64,000 nt of DNA. It comes from Nocardia rhizosphaerihabitans (GTDB taxonomy: Bacteria; Actinomycetota; Actinomycetes; Mycobacteriales; Mycobacteriaceae). The stretch covers positions 434,001-498,000 of the forward strand of contig NZ_BMNE01000006.1 in assembly GCF_014646295.1 (NCBI RefSeq), read 5' to 3'. The position numbers and the translations under genes are program-made. The stretch's first letter is position 1; every line of letters begins with the position of its first letter. Below, one piece after another: positions 25,929 through 34,330 of this stretch. Under the pieces are notes generated by a model. That model saw only the letters and a program-made list of their open reading frames with translations, had not been told where the DNA came from and made no database searches.

Positions 25929-26351
25929 TCAGCGCTGTTTGGACGGTGCCTTCGGCTGGACCAGGCGCGAGCCCGTCCAGCTGCCGAGGCTGATGGTGGA
26001 TGTCTGGGTCAGGCCGGCCGTGGGTGCGGCTTCGGCGATCTCGCTCGGATCGACATGGCCCGATTGACCGGTCTTGGGGGTGAGGACCCAGATGAAGCCT
26101 TCGTCGGCCAGCGGGCCGATGGCATCCATCAGCTCGTCGGCCAAATCGCCGTCACCTTCTCGCCACCACAACAGGACGGCGTCCACGACCTCGTCGGAGT
26201 CCTCGTCGACCATCTCGCCGCCGCTGACCTCCTCGATCTCGGCGCGCAAGTCGTCGTCGGTGTCCTCGTCCCAGCCCAATTCCTGAACGACCAAGCCGTG
26301 AGAAATGCCAAGCTTCTGAGCGTAGTTCTGCGCGTCCGCCGCGGCGACCAC
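25929..26351 (-). CDS. DUF3052 domain protein (Rv2239c-like)
   Basis: 140 residues from GTG (MVAAADAQNYAQKLGIS), with WDEDTDDDLRAEIEEVSGGEMVDED and AVLLWWREGDGDLADELMDAIGPL, highly similar in pattern to the mycobacterial DUF3052 protein next to ahpE. The acidic helix suggests protein interaction; the C-terminal SLGSWTGSRLVQPK is also conserved. Function unknown. Position between ahpE and the lipoprotein upstream of aceE follows conserved gene order. About 118 bp separate it from the upstream lipoprotein stop, so it likely has its own promoter. Confidence 0.88.
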   Translation of the reverse strand: MVAAADAQNYAQKLGISHGLVVQELGWDEDTDDDLRAEIEEVSGGEMVDEDSDEVVDAVLLWWREGDGDLADELMDAIGPLADEGFIWVLTPKTGQSGHVDPSEIAEAAPTAGLTQTSTISLGSWTGSRLVQPKAPSKQR

Positions 26352-26468
26352 GGTGGTGTCCTCCCTAAACTGCCGACAATAGATAGGTGCAAGCGAACAT
26401 GGTTATCGCCCGCAGCGCAAGCCGATCGGATGAATTGGGACCGTATGCCGCGTGTCGGCGGGGCGAAT

Positions 26469-27026
26469 TCAGCGGCTCGGGCAGGCGTCGTGGACCGCGG
26501 TGCGGGCCTGGTTGATCTTGCGGCTGGCGTCGTTGAGCTTGGTCACCTGCGAGCTGTAGGTCATCTTCCTCGTCTCGGCGGACAGCTCGCGGGCGGCGAC
26601 GACGTAGGCGGTGAACTTCTCCGCGAGATCGGCGGGTAGCGCGCCCGCCGCGGTGGTGACGGCGGTCTCGACCTTCAACGCGGCGTTGTCGAGCGTGGTG
26701 GCGGCGGCCTCGCGCTTGGCGGCGTAGTCGGGGGCGTTGCTGTCGTGCGCGGTGACGAACTCGTTGAAGGCGGTCACGCCGGCGCCGGTGGTGGTGGGGA
26801 ACTGGGTGCAGTTGTCGCTGATCGCCCTGGCCTGCGCGGCGGCGGCCTTGGACGACGCGGCGGCCGACGAGGACGCGGCCGCCTCGGTCTGGTACGCGGC
26901 GACCTCGGCGGGATCGGTGGTCGGCGTGCCCGGCACCTGCTCGGCACACCCGGCAACGACCATGCCGGCGGTCACGGCGACAGCGGCACAGGCCAGCCCG
27001 AGCCGGCGCGCGTCCAGCAGCCTCAT
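26469..27026 (-). CDS. Alpha-helical lipoprotein
   Basis: 185 residues from MRLLDARRLGLACAAVAVTAGMVVAGC; lipobox VAGC at Cys27. An Ala/Ser-rich linker (AAASSSAAASSKAAAAQA) precedes a helical domain with C-terminal DACPSR and an N-terminal DNCTQF, two Cys that could pair. Similar small lipoproteins exist in Nocardia and Rhodococcus next to aceE. Function unknown. It is divergent from aceE with a 249-bp intergenic region. I rejected the upstream extension because it lacks a signal peptide. Confidence 0.8.
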   Translation of the reverse strand: MRLLDARRLGLACAAVAVTAGMVVAGCAEQVPGTPTTDPAEVAAYQTEAAASSSAAASSKAAAAQARAISDNCTQFPTTTGAGVTAFNEFVTAHDSNAPDYAAKREAAATTLDNAALKVETAVTTAAGALPADLAEKFTAYVVAARELSAETRKMTYSSQVTKLNDASRKINQARTAVHDACPSR

Positions 27027-27274
27027 CGTTGTCCGATCCCTCTCGCTCACGTGGTTCCCACAGCCAAACCTAGTGGATCTGCGAATGCTCCGGCACGTCG
27101 CGGTCCAGGGAAATACCGCCCAGTACCTGCCCGGGAGGGATGACCTGCGCCACCTTTTCGGTAAGGATGGGGGTGCGCCCGAAACATGTGTGACGGGTGG
27201 CCCGCACACCAAGCGGGCAGGCCCGGGGATAGCGACGCCAACAAGCAGTTCAGCCCCCAGTACGAGGAGCAGAT

Positions 27275-30169
27275 TTGACCGACCTGATCCACTCTGTGTC
27301 AGCGAATTCCGCGAACGATCCCGCCGCGGCGGCACCCGCCGCAGGCGCCGAGTCCGCCACCAGACCGACCGGTGAGCGGGTCCGGGTGATCCGCGAGGGA
27401 GTGGCGTCGTATCTTCCGGATATCGACCCCGAGGAGACCAGCGAATGGCTGGAATCCTTCGACGACATGCTCGACCGCGAAGGCCCCGGCCGCGCCCGCT
27501 ACCTGATGTTGCGGCTGCTGGAGCGTGCGGGCGAACGCCGCGTCTCGATTCCGGCGCTCACCTCCACCGACTACGTGAACACGATTCCCACCGAGAACGA
27601 GCCGTGGTTCCCCGGTGACGAGGAAGTCGAGCGCCGCTACCGCGCCTGGATCCGGTGGAACGCCGCGATCATGGTGCACCGCGCGCAGCGCCCCGGCATC
27701 GGCGTCGGTGGCCACATCTCGACCTACGCGTCCTCGGCCGCGCTCTACGAGGTGGGCTTCAACCACTTCTTCCGCGGCAAGGACCATCCCGGCGGCGGCG
27801 ACCACATCTACATCCAGGGCCACGCCTCGCCCGGCATCTACGCGCGCGCCTTCCTGGAGGGGCGCCTGAGCACCGACCGGCTCGACGGGTTCCGGCAGGA
27901 ATACAGCCACGGCGGACCGGGCCACGGCCTGCCGTCGTACCCGCACCCGCGGTTGATGCCGGACTTCTGGGAGTTCCCGACGGTGTCGATGGGCCTGGGC
28001 CCGATGAACGCGATCTACCAGGCCAGGTTCAACCACTACCTGACCGATCGCGGCATCAAGGACACCTCCGACCAGCACGTCTGGGCGTTCCTCGGCGACG
28101 GTGAGATGGACGAACCGGAGTCGCGCGGCCTGATCCAGGTGGCCGCCAACGAGGCGCTCGACAACCTGACCTTCGTGATCAACTGCAACCTGCAGCGGCT
28201 CGACGGTCCGGTGCGCGGCAACGGCAAGATCATCCAGGAGCTGGAGTCGTTCTTCCGCGGCGCGGGCTGGAACGTCATCAAGGTGGTCTGGGGCCGTGAG
28301 TGGGACGCGCTGCTGGGCGCCGACCGTGACGGCGCGCTGGTCAATCTGATGAACACCACCCCCGACGGTGACTTCCAGACCTACAAGGCCAACGACGGCG
28401 CCTACGTGCGCGACCACTTCTTCGGCCGCGATCCGCGCACCAAGGCGCTGGTCCAGAACATGTCCGACAGCGACATCTGGAACCTCAAGCGCGGTGGCCA
28501 CGACTACCGCAAGGTCTACGCGGCCTACGCAGCGGCGATGGCGCACAAGGGTCAGCCGACGGTGATCCTGGCCAAGACGATCAAGGGCTACACCCTCGGC
28601 AAGCACTTCGAGGGCCGCAACGCCACCCACCAGATGAAGAAGCTGGCGTTGCAGGACCTCAAGGACTTCCGCGATCTGCAGCGCATCCCGATCACCGATG
28701 CCGAGCTGGAGAAGGATCCGTACCTGCCGCCGTACTACCACCCCGGCATGGACAACCCGGCCATCCAGTACATGCTGAGCAGGCGTCAGTCGCTCGGCGG
28801 TTTCGTTCCGGAGCGGCGTTCGCCCGCCAAGCCGCTGACGCTGCCCGGCGACGAGGCCTACCGCTCGGTGCGCAAGGGTTCGGGCAAGCAGAAGGTCGCC
28901 ACCACGATGGCGCTGGTCCGCCTGGTCAAGGAGCTGTTGCGCGACAAGGAGATCGGCAAGCGGATCGTGCCGATCATCCCCGACGAGGCCCGCACCTTCG
29001 GCATGGACTCGTGGTTCCCGACACTGAAGATCTACAACCGCAACGGCCAGCTCTACACCTCGGTCGACGCGGAACTGATGCTCGCCTACAAGGAGAGCAC
29101 CGTCGGCCAGATCATGCACGAGGGCATCAACGAGGCCGGTTCCACCGCGACCTTCACCGCGGCGGGCACCTCCTACGCCACCCACGGCGAGCCGATGATC
29201 CCGCTCTACATCTTCTATTCGATGTTCGGCTTCCAGCGCACCGGCGACAGCTTCTGGGCCGCCGCCGACCAGCTGGCGCGCGGTTTCGTCCTCGGCGCCA
29301 CCGCGGGCCGCACCACGCTCACCGGCGAGGGCCTGCAGCACAACGACGGACAGTCGCTGCTGCTGGCGTCGACCAACCCGGCCGTGGTGACCTACGACCC
29401 GGCGTTCTCCTTCGAGATCGCGCACATCATGCGCGACGGCCTGCGCCGGATGTACGGCGGTGTGACTCCCGAGAACAGCCCGCTGCCCGGCACGAATCCG
29501 CCCGAGGAGGGCGCGTTCGGCGGGGAGAACATCTTCTACTACATCACCCTGTACAACGAGCCTTACCAGCAGCCTGCCGAGCCCGACGACCTCGACGTCG
29601 AAGGTCTGCTGAAGGGTCTGTACCTGTACCAGCGTGGCGGCGAGGGCAGCATCCGCGCGCAGATCCTGGTCTCCGGGGTGACCGTGCCCGACGGTCTGCG
29701 CGCCCAGGAGATCCTGGCGCAGGAGTGGGGTGTGTCGGCCGACGTGTGGTCGGTGACTTCGTTCGGCGAGCTGCGCCGGGAGGCTCTCGACAAGGAGATC
29801 CAGGCGCTCAAGCACCCCGACACCGATCCGGGCGTGCCCTACGTCACCCAGGCGCTCGCGCCGACGCAGGGCCCGGTCGTTGCCGCAACGGACTGGATGC
29901 GCGCGGTCTCCGATCAGATCCGGCAGTGGGTGCCGGGCGACTACATCACCCTGGGCACCGACGGGTTCGGCTTCTCCGACACCCGCCCGGCCGCCCGCCG
30001 GGTGTTCAACGTCGACGCGCAGTCGATCGTGGTCGCGGTGCTCGAAGGCCTGGTCAAGGACGGCACGCTGGACAAGGCGAAGGCGGTCGAAGCGGCGGCG
30101 AAGTACCGCATCGACGACGTCTCCGCCGCGCCGAAGCCGAGTGCGGACGCAGGCGAGGAACTCGCGTAG
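27275..30169 (+). CDS. aceE: Pyruvate dehydrogenase E1 component (homodimeric)
   Basis: 964 residues, the expected size for the homodimeric E1. It starts at a TTG with GAGGAG five bases before. The TPP/Mg motif is GDGEMDEPESRG near 274-285, followed by NLTFVINCNLQRLDGPVRGN. Later DQLARGFVLGATAGRTTLTGEGLQHNDGQS corresponds to the E1 catalytic domain 2. It decarboxylates pyruvate and transfers the acetyl unit to the E2 lipoyl groups, supplying acetyl-CoA. It lies upstream of mabR and the FAS-II genes, the conserved mycobacterial arrangement, linking glycolysis to mycolate synthesis. Confidence 0.96.
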   Translation: MTDLIHSVSANSANDPAAAAPAAGAESATRPTGERVRVIREGVASYLPDIDPEETSEWLESFDDMLDREGPGRARYLMLRLLERAGERRVSIPALTSTDYVNTIPTENEPWFPGDEEVERRYRAWIRWNAAIMVHRAQRPGIGVGGHISTYASSAALYEVGFNHFFRGKDHPGGGDHIYIQGHASPGIYARAFLEGRLSTDRLDGFRQEYSHGGPGHGLPSYPHPRLMPDFWEFPTVSMGLGPMNAIYQARFNHYLTDRGIKDTSDQHVWAFLGDGEMDEPESRGLIQVAANEALDNLTFVINCNLQRLDGPVRGNGKIIQELESFFRGAGWNVIKVVWGREWDALLGADRDGALVNLMNTTPDGDFQTYKANDGAYVRDHFFGRDPRTKALVQNMSDSDIWNLKRGGHDYRKVYAAYAAAMAHKGQPTVILAKTIKGYTLGKHFEGRNATHQMKKLALQDLKDFRDLQRIPITDAELEKDPYLPPYYHPGMDNPAIQYMLSRRQSLGGFVPERRSPAKPLTLPGDEAYRSVRKGSGKQKVATTMALVRLVKELLRDKEIGKRIVPIIPDEARTFGMDSWFPTLKIYNRNGQLYTSVDAELMLAYKESTVGQIMHEGINEAGSTATFTAAGTSYATHGEPMIPLYIFYSMFGFQRTGDSFWAAADQLARGFVLGATAGRTTLTGEGLQHNDGQSLLLASTNPAVVTYDPAFSFEIAHIMRDGLRRMYGGVTPENSPLPGTNPPEEGAFGGENIFYYITLYNEPYQQPAEPDDLDVEGLLKGLYLYQRGGEGSIRAQILVSGVTVPDGLRAQEILAQEWGVSADVWSVTSFGELRREALDKEIQALKHPDTDPGVPYVTQALAPTQGPVVAATDWMRAVSDQIRQWVPGDYITLGTDGFGFSDTRPAARRVFNVDAQSIVVAVLEGLVKDGTLDKAKAVEAAAKYRIDDVSAAPKPSADAGEELA

Positions 30170-30183
30170 CGGACTATTGGACT

Positions 30184-31515
30184 GTGGAGCGCAAACCGCC
30201 GCGGCCCCGTCGGATCACCGAGGGCACCAGCGAGCACGAGGTCTATCTGCCGACGGGGGCACTGTCCCCGAATCGGCAGACCCGTGATCCGCTGCCCGAC
30301 ACGCTGCTCAAGCGGGTCAAGCAGTTCTCGGGCCGGCTGTCCACCGAGGCGGTGGGGTCGATGCAGGATCGGCTGCCGTTCTTCGCCGATCTGGACGCCG
30401 CGCAGCGTGCGGGCGTCCAGATGCTGGTGCAGACGGCGGTCGTGAACTTCCTGGAGTGGTTGCAGGATCCCGACTCCGATATCCGCTTCAGCCTGGACGC
30501 TTTCCAGGTCATTCCGCAGGATCTGGCGCGGCGGCTGACGCTGCGCCAGACCGTGGACATGGTGCGGGTGGCCATGGACTTCTTCGAGCAGTGGCTGCCC
30601 GCGCTGGCGCGCAACGATCGTCAGCTGGTCGCGCTCACCGAGGCGGTGCTGCGGTACGGGCGTGAGCTCGGTTTCGCGGCCGCCTCGGTGTACGCGAGCG
30701 CGGCCGAGTCGCGCGGCGCGTGGGATACCCGCCTGGAGGCCCTGGTGGTCGACGCGGTCGTCCGCGGCGACACGGGTCCCGACATGCTCTCCCGGGCCGC
30801 CACGTTGAACTGGGACGCCACTGCGCCCGCCACCGTGCTGGTCGGTACGCCGCCGGCGGACCAGGGCGTGTCGACCGTCGGCGCGGTGCACACCATCGCG
30901 ACCAGGCACGGCAGGGCCGCGCTCGCGGTGGTGCAGGGTGCGCGGCTGGTGATGGTCGTCAGCGGGCACCTGGGTGACGCCGGGTTCGCCTCGCCGTTCC
31001 TGACCGACCTGCTCGCCGATGTGTTCTCCGAGGGCCCGGTGGTGATCGGCCCGACCATGCGCACCCTTGGCGCCGCGCACGCCAGCGCGATCGAGGCATT
31101 GGCAGGCATGGAGGCCGTGGTGGGCTGGCGGGCCGCGCCAAGGCCCGTTCACGCCTCGGAGTTGTTACCGGAACGGGCCCTGCTGGGCGATAGAGCTGCA
31201 ATAGAGGCGTTGAACGAGTATCTTGTGCTCCCGTTGGCTGCTGCCGGATCTTCGTTATCCGACACACTCGACGCGTACCTGGATTGTGGTGGAGCAGTAG
31301 AAACGTGCGCGCGTCAGCTGTACGTCCATCCAAATACCGTTCGGTACCGTCTCAAACGAATCGGCGAGATCACCGGGCGTGATCCCATGAATCCCCGAGA
31401 CGCTTATGTGCTCCGGATCGCGGCCACAGTGGGCCGTTTGACACGAACGCATAACGAATTATCACCCTCCGTCACAGAAACCCCGCCCACCCCAGTGGGC
31501 TACGAGCCCCTGTAA
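30184..31515 (+). CDS. mabR: MabR-type PucR/CdaR family regulator of the FAS-II operon
   Basis: 443 residues from GTG 14 bases after aceE. The C-terminus is the PucR/CdaR HTH: LSDTLDAYLDCGGAVETCARQLYVHPNTVRYRLKRIGEITG. The central part resembles a GGDEF-like sensor region of this class. In mycobacteria the equivalent gene at the same place (Rv2242, MabR) controls fabD-acpM-kasA. Immediately downstream of this gene and before fabD lies an inverted repeat matching the published MabR site, which supports the name. Confidence 0.88.
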   Translation: MERKPPRPRRITEGTSEHEVYLPTGALSPNRQTRDPLPDTLLKRVKQFSGRLSTEAVGSMQDRLPFFADLDAAQRAGVQMLVQTAVVNFLEWLQDPDSDIRFSLDAFQVIPQDLARRLTLRQTVDMVRVAMDFFEQWLPALARNDRQLVALTEAVLRYGRELGFAAASVYASAAESRGAWDTRLEALVVDAVVRGDTGPDMLSRAATLNWDATAPATVLVGTPPADQGVSTVGAVHTIATRHGRAALAVVQGARLVMVVSGHLGDAGFASPFLTDLLADVFSEGPVVIGPTMRTLGAAHASAIEALAGMEAVVGWRAAPRPVHASELLPERALLGDRAAIEALNEYLVLPLAAAGSSLSDTLDAYLDCGGAVETCARQLYVHPNTVRYRLKRIGEITGRDPMNPRDAYVLRIAATVGRLTRTHNELSPSVTETPPTPVGYEPL

Positions 31516-31556
31516 CGAGATTGGGGAATCGGTCGATCGGGACACCCCACCTCGGA

Positions 31557-31577
31557 TTTTGTGGGACCCCTACAAAA
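31557..31577. promoter_or_regulatory. MabR operator of the FAS-II promoter
   Basis: TTTTGT (31557-31562), nine bases, ACAAAA (31572-31577): an exact match to the TTTTGT-N9-ACAAAA inverted repeat reported for MabR in mycobacteria, as I recall it. It sits 65 bp before the fabD GTG. Confidence 0.75.
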
Positions 31578-31642
31578 CCCGTCCGAAACCTTCATTCGCG
31601 CCGACATCTCGTGCGGCGGGGGTCACAGTGTTTTCTTAGGGA

Positions 31643-32557
31643 GTGATCGCGTTGTTCACCCCTGGACAGGGGTCCCAGACACCCGGCATGCTCGCGCCCT
31701 GGCTCGCCCTTCCCGGTGCGACTGACCGCCTCGAGCTGTGGTCGAAGGCCGCCGGCCTCGACCTGGTCCGTCTCGGTACCACCGCGACGGCCGAGGAGAT
31801 CGTCGACACCGCGGTGACCCAGCCGCTCGTCGTGGCCGCCGCCCTGCTCGCGTTCGCCGAAATCGCCCCCGAGACGATTCCGGCGGATACCATCGTCGCC
31901 GGACACTCGGTCGGCGAATTCGCCGCAGCCGCTGTCGCCGGCGTCATCACCGCCGACGAGGCGGTCAGCCTGGCCGCCATCCGCGGCCGGGAGATGGCCA
32001 AGGCGTGTGCGCAGGAGGCGACCGGCATGTCCGCGGTGCTCGGTGGCGACGAAGCCACCGTGCTCGCACGGCTCGCCGAACTCGATCTCGTCCCGGCCAA
32101 CCGCAACGCGGTCGGCCAGATCGTGGCAGCGGGTCGCCTGGAAGCTCTGGCGGAGCTCGCCGCGAACCCGCCGGAGAAGGCACGGGTCCGCGCGTTGCCC
32201 GTCGCCGGTGCGTTCCACACCGCTTTCATGGCCCCGGCCCAGGCTGCTGTCGCCGATGCCATCGCTCAGATCTCGCCGAGCGACCCGATCCGGACGCTGC
32301 TGTCGAACTTCGACGGCAAGCCGGTCACCTCGGGCGCCGACGCGATCGACAAGCTCGCCGCTCAGGTCACCCGCCCCGTGCGCTGGGACCTGTGCACCGA
32401 GACCGTCCGTGCGGCTGCTGTCTCGGCCGTGGCCGAACTGCCGCCGGCGGGCACCCTCGTCGGCATTGCCAAGCGGGAACTGAAGGGCACGCCCAACCTG
32501 GCCCTGAAGACCCCGGAAGACCTCCCCGCGTTGGTCGAACTGACCATCTCCGGCTAG
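31643..32557 (+). CDS. fabD: Malonyl-CoA:ACP transacylase
   Basis: 304 residues from GTG (MIALFTPGQGSQTPGML). The nucleophile motif is GHSVG with Ser89, and the partner histidine is H192 in GAFHTAFM; the QGSQ oxyanion motif is present. It moves malonyl from CoA to AcpM to start each elongation. First gene of the FAS-II operon after the MabR site, followed 83 bases later by acpM. Confidence 0.95.
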   Translation: MIALFTPGQGSQTPGMLAPWLALPGATDRLELWSKAAGLDLVRLGTTATAEEIVDTAVTQPLVVAAALLAFAEIAPETIPADTIVAGHSVGEFAAAAVAGVITADEAVSLAAIRGREMAKACAQEATGMSAVLGGDEATVLARLAELDLVPANRNAVGQIVAAGRLEALAELAANPPEKARVRALPVAGAFHTAFMAPAQAAVADAIAQISPSDPIRTLLSNFDGKPVTSGADAIDKLAAQVTRPVRWDLCTETVRAAAVSAVAELPPAGTLVGIAKRELKGTPNLALKTPEDLPALVELTISG

Positions 32558-32640
32558 CTTTCGACCGGCGGTCGCGCACGACGAGGTGCCGGCCGTTCAA
32601 GACCCCCCTCCAAAATGAGAACAAGAAGGGAGCCACCAAA

Positions 32641-32940
32641 GTGGCCGCTCTGACCCAGGAACAGATCGTCGAAGAACTCGGCAAGATCATCGAAGAGGTT
32701 ACGGGTATCGAACCCTCCGAGGTGACCATCGAGAAGTCCTTCGTCGACGACCTGGACATCGACTCGCTGTCCATGGTCGAGATCGCTGTGCAGACCGAGG
32801 ACAAGTACGGCGTCAAGATCCCCGACGAGGACCTTGCCAGCCTGAAGACCGTGGGTGACGCTGTCTCCTACATCCAGAAGCTCGAGGCGGAGAATTCCGA
32901 CGCCGCCGCGGAGCTCAAGGCCAAGTTCGACGCCGAGTAG
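32641..32940 (+). CDS. acpM: Meromycolate acyl carrier protein AcpM
   Basis: 99 residues from GTG preceded by AAGGGAG. The phosphopantetheine site is DSLSM with Ser42. The family extends beyond the usual 75-80 residue ACP: the extra tail SDAAAELKAKFDAE is characteristic of AcpM. It carries growing mero-mycolate chains and is acylated by FabD. KasA follows after 10 bases. Confidence 0.95.
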   Translation: MAALTQEQIVEELGKIIEEVTGIEPSEVTIEKSFVDDLDIDSLSMVEIAVQTEDKYGVKIPDEDLASLKTVGDAVSYIQKLEAENSDAAAELKAKFDAE

Positions 32941-32950
32941 GGCTGAACCA

Positions 32951-34201
32951 GTGACCACTCCTTCCACCTTGAACGGGAATTTCCCCAACGTCGTCGTCAC
33001 CAGCATGGCGGCGACCACGTCGATCGCGGGTGATGTCGATGCGACGTGGAAGGGACTCCTCAACGGTGAGAGCGGAATCGACGTTCTCGAGGATTCCTTC
33101 ATCGAGGAATACGACCTGCCGGTGCGCATCGGCGGTCACCTGAAAGTCAGCCCCGACACCCTGCTGAGCCGGGTCGAGATCCGCCGTATGGCGTATGTCG
33201 AGCGCCTGGCGACCGTCCTCGGTCGCGAGGTGTGGAAGAACGCGGGCAGCCCGGAGGTCGACCACGACCGCCTGGGCGTCGCGATCGGCACCGGCCTCGG
33301 TGGCGGCGACGCGCTGATCGACTCGGTCGACAAGCTGAAGAACGGCGGCTACCGCAAGATCTCGCCGCTTGCTGTTCAGATGGTCATGCCGAACGGTCCG
33401 TCGGCCGTCGTCGGTCTCGAGCTGAAGGCCAGGGCGGGAGTGGTCACTCCGGTCTCGGCGTGCTCGTCGGGTTCGGAGGCCATCGCCAACGCGTGGCGGA
33501 TGATCGTGATGGGTGACGCCGACATCGTCGTCACCGGTGGCGTCGAGGGCTTCATCGACTCGGTGCCGATCGCGGCGTTCTCCATGATGCGGGCGATGAG
33601 CACTCGCAACGACGATCCGAAAGGCGCCTCGCGTCCGTTCGACAAGGATCGTGACGGCTTCGTCTTCGGCGAAGCGGGCGCGCTCATGGTCATCGAGACC
33701 GAAGAGCACGCCAAGGCTCGCGGTGCCACCATCCACGCTCGACTCCTGGGTGCAGGCATCACGTCCGACGGCTTCCACCTGGTCGCTCCCGATCCCGAGG
33801 GCACCGGTGCGGCCAGGGCGATGACCCGCGCGATCCAGACCGCCGGTCTGACCAAGCAGGACATCACCCACATCAACGCCCACGCGACCGCGACCCCCAT
33901 CGGCGACACCGCCGAGGCCAACGCGATCAACTTGGCTGTGGGCAACCACGCTTCGGTGTACGCGCCGAAGTCGGCACTGGGCCACTCGATCGGCGCCGTC
34001 GGTGCCCTCGAGTCCGTGCTCACCGTGCTCGCCATCAGGGACGGCGTCGTTCCGCCGACGCTGAACCTGGACAACCAGGATCCGGCGATCGATCTCGACG
34101 TGGTGCACGGGCAGGCCCGTCACCAGGAAATCGAGTACGCGATCAACAACTCCTTCGGTTTCGGTGGGCACAACGTCGCGCTCGCCTTCGGTCGGGCATA
34201 G
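32951..34201 (+). CDS. kasA: Beta-ketoacyl-ACP synthase KasA
   Basis: 416 residues from GTG 10 bases after acpM, the same length as the M. tuberculosis enzyme. Catalytic residues fall at the same positions: C171 (VSACSSGSE), H311 (NAHATATP), K340 and H345 (KSALGHSIG). It condenses malonyl-AcpM with acyl-AcpM in chain elongation. The next gene is accD6 rather than kasB; a strong hairpin separates them. Confidence 0.95.
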   Translation: MTTPSTLNGNFPNVVVTSMAATTSIAGDVDATWKGLLNGESGIDVLEDSFIEEYDLPVRIGGHLKVSPDTLLSRVEIRRMAYVERLATVLGREVWKNAGSPEVDHDRLGVAIGTGLGGGDALIDSVDKLKNGGYRKISPLAVQMVMPNGPSAVVGLELKARAGVVTPVSACSSGSEAIANAWRMIVMGDADIVVTGGVEGFIDSVPIAAFSMMRAMSTRNDDPKGASRPFDKDRDGFVFGEAGALMVIETEEHAKARGATIHARLLGAGITSDGFHLVAPDPEGTGAARAMTRAIQTAGLTKQDITHINAHATATPIGDTAEANAINLAVGNHASVYAPKSALGHSIGAVGALESVLTVLAIRDGVVPPTLNLDNQDPAIDLDVVHGQARHQEIEYAINNSFGFGGHNVALAFGRA

Positions 34202-34229
34202 CCGCACCGATCGACTGCATTCACGGTCC

Positions 34230-34271
34230 CCGGTGGGGGTCGCACCAACTCCATGGTTCGACCCCCACCGG
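34230..34271 (+). promoter_or_regulatory. Intercistronic hairpin between kasA and accD6
   Basis: CCGGTGGGGGTCG (34230-34242) and CGACCCCCACCGG (34259-34271) form a perfect 13-bp stem with a 16-base loop. It could attenuate, terminate or stabilise the kasA-accD6 transcript. No T tract follows. Confidence 0.65.
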
Positions 34272-34330
34272 CGGTTCGCCATACGCAGCCGCCGCAGCGG
34301 CAACTCTCTTCGAAGGCAGGAGACGACGCG

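Noticed and set aside
27183..27202. CRP/GlxR-like site before aceE (TGTGA ... CACA)
   Set aside because: Half-sites are spaced about four bases too far apart for a CRP-family site.
27299..29815. Long open frame on the strand opposite aceE
   Set aside because: It is the codon-bias shadow of the highly conserved aceE gene; no recognisable domain, no ribosome site.
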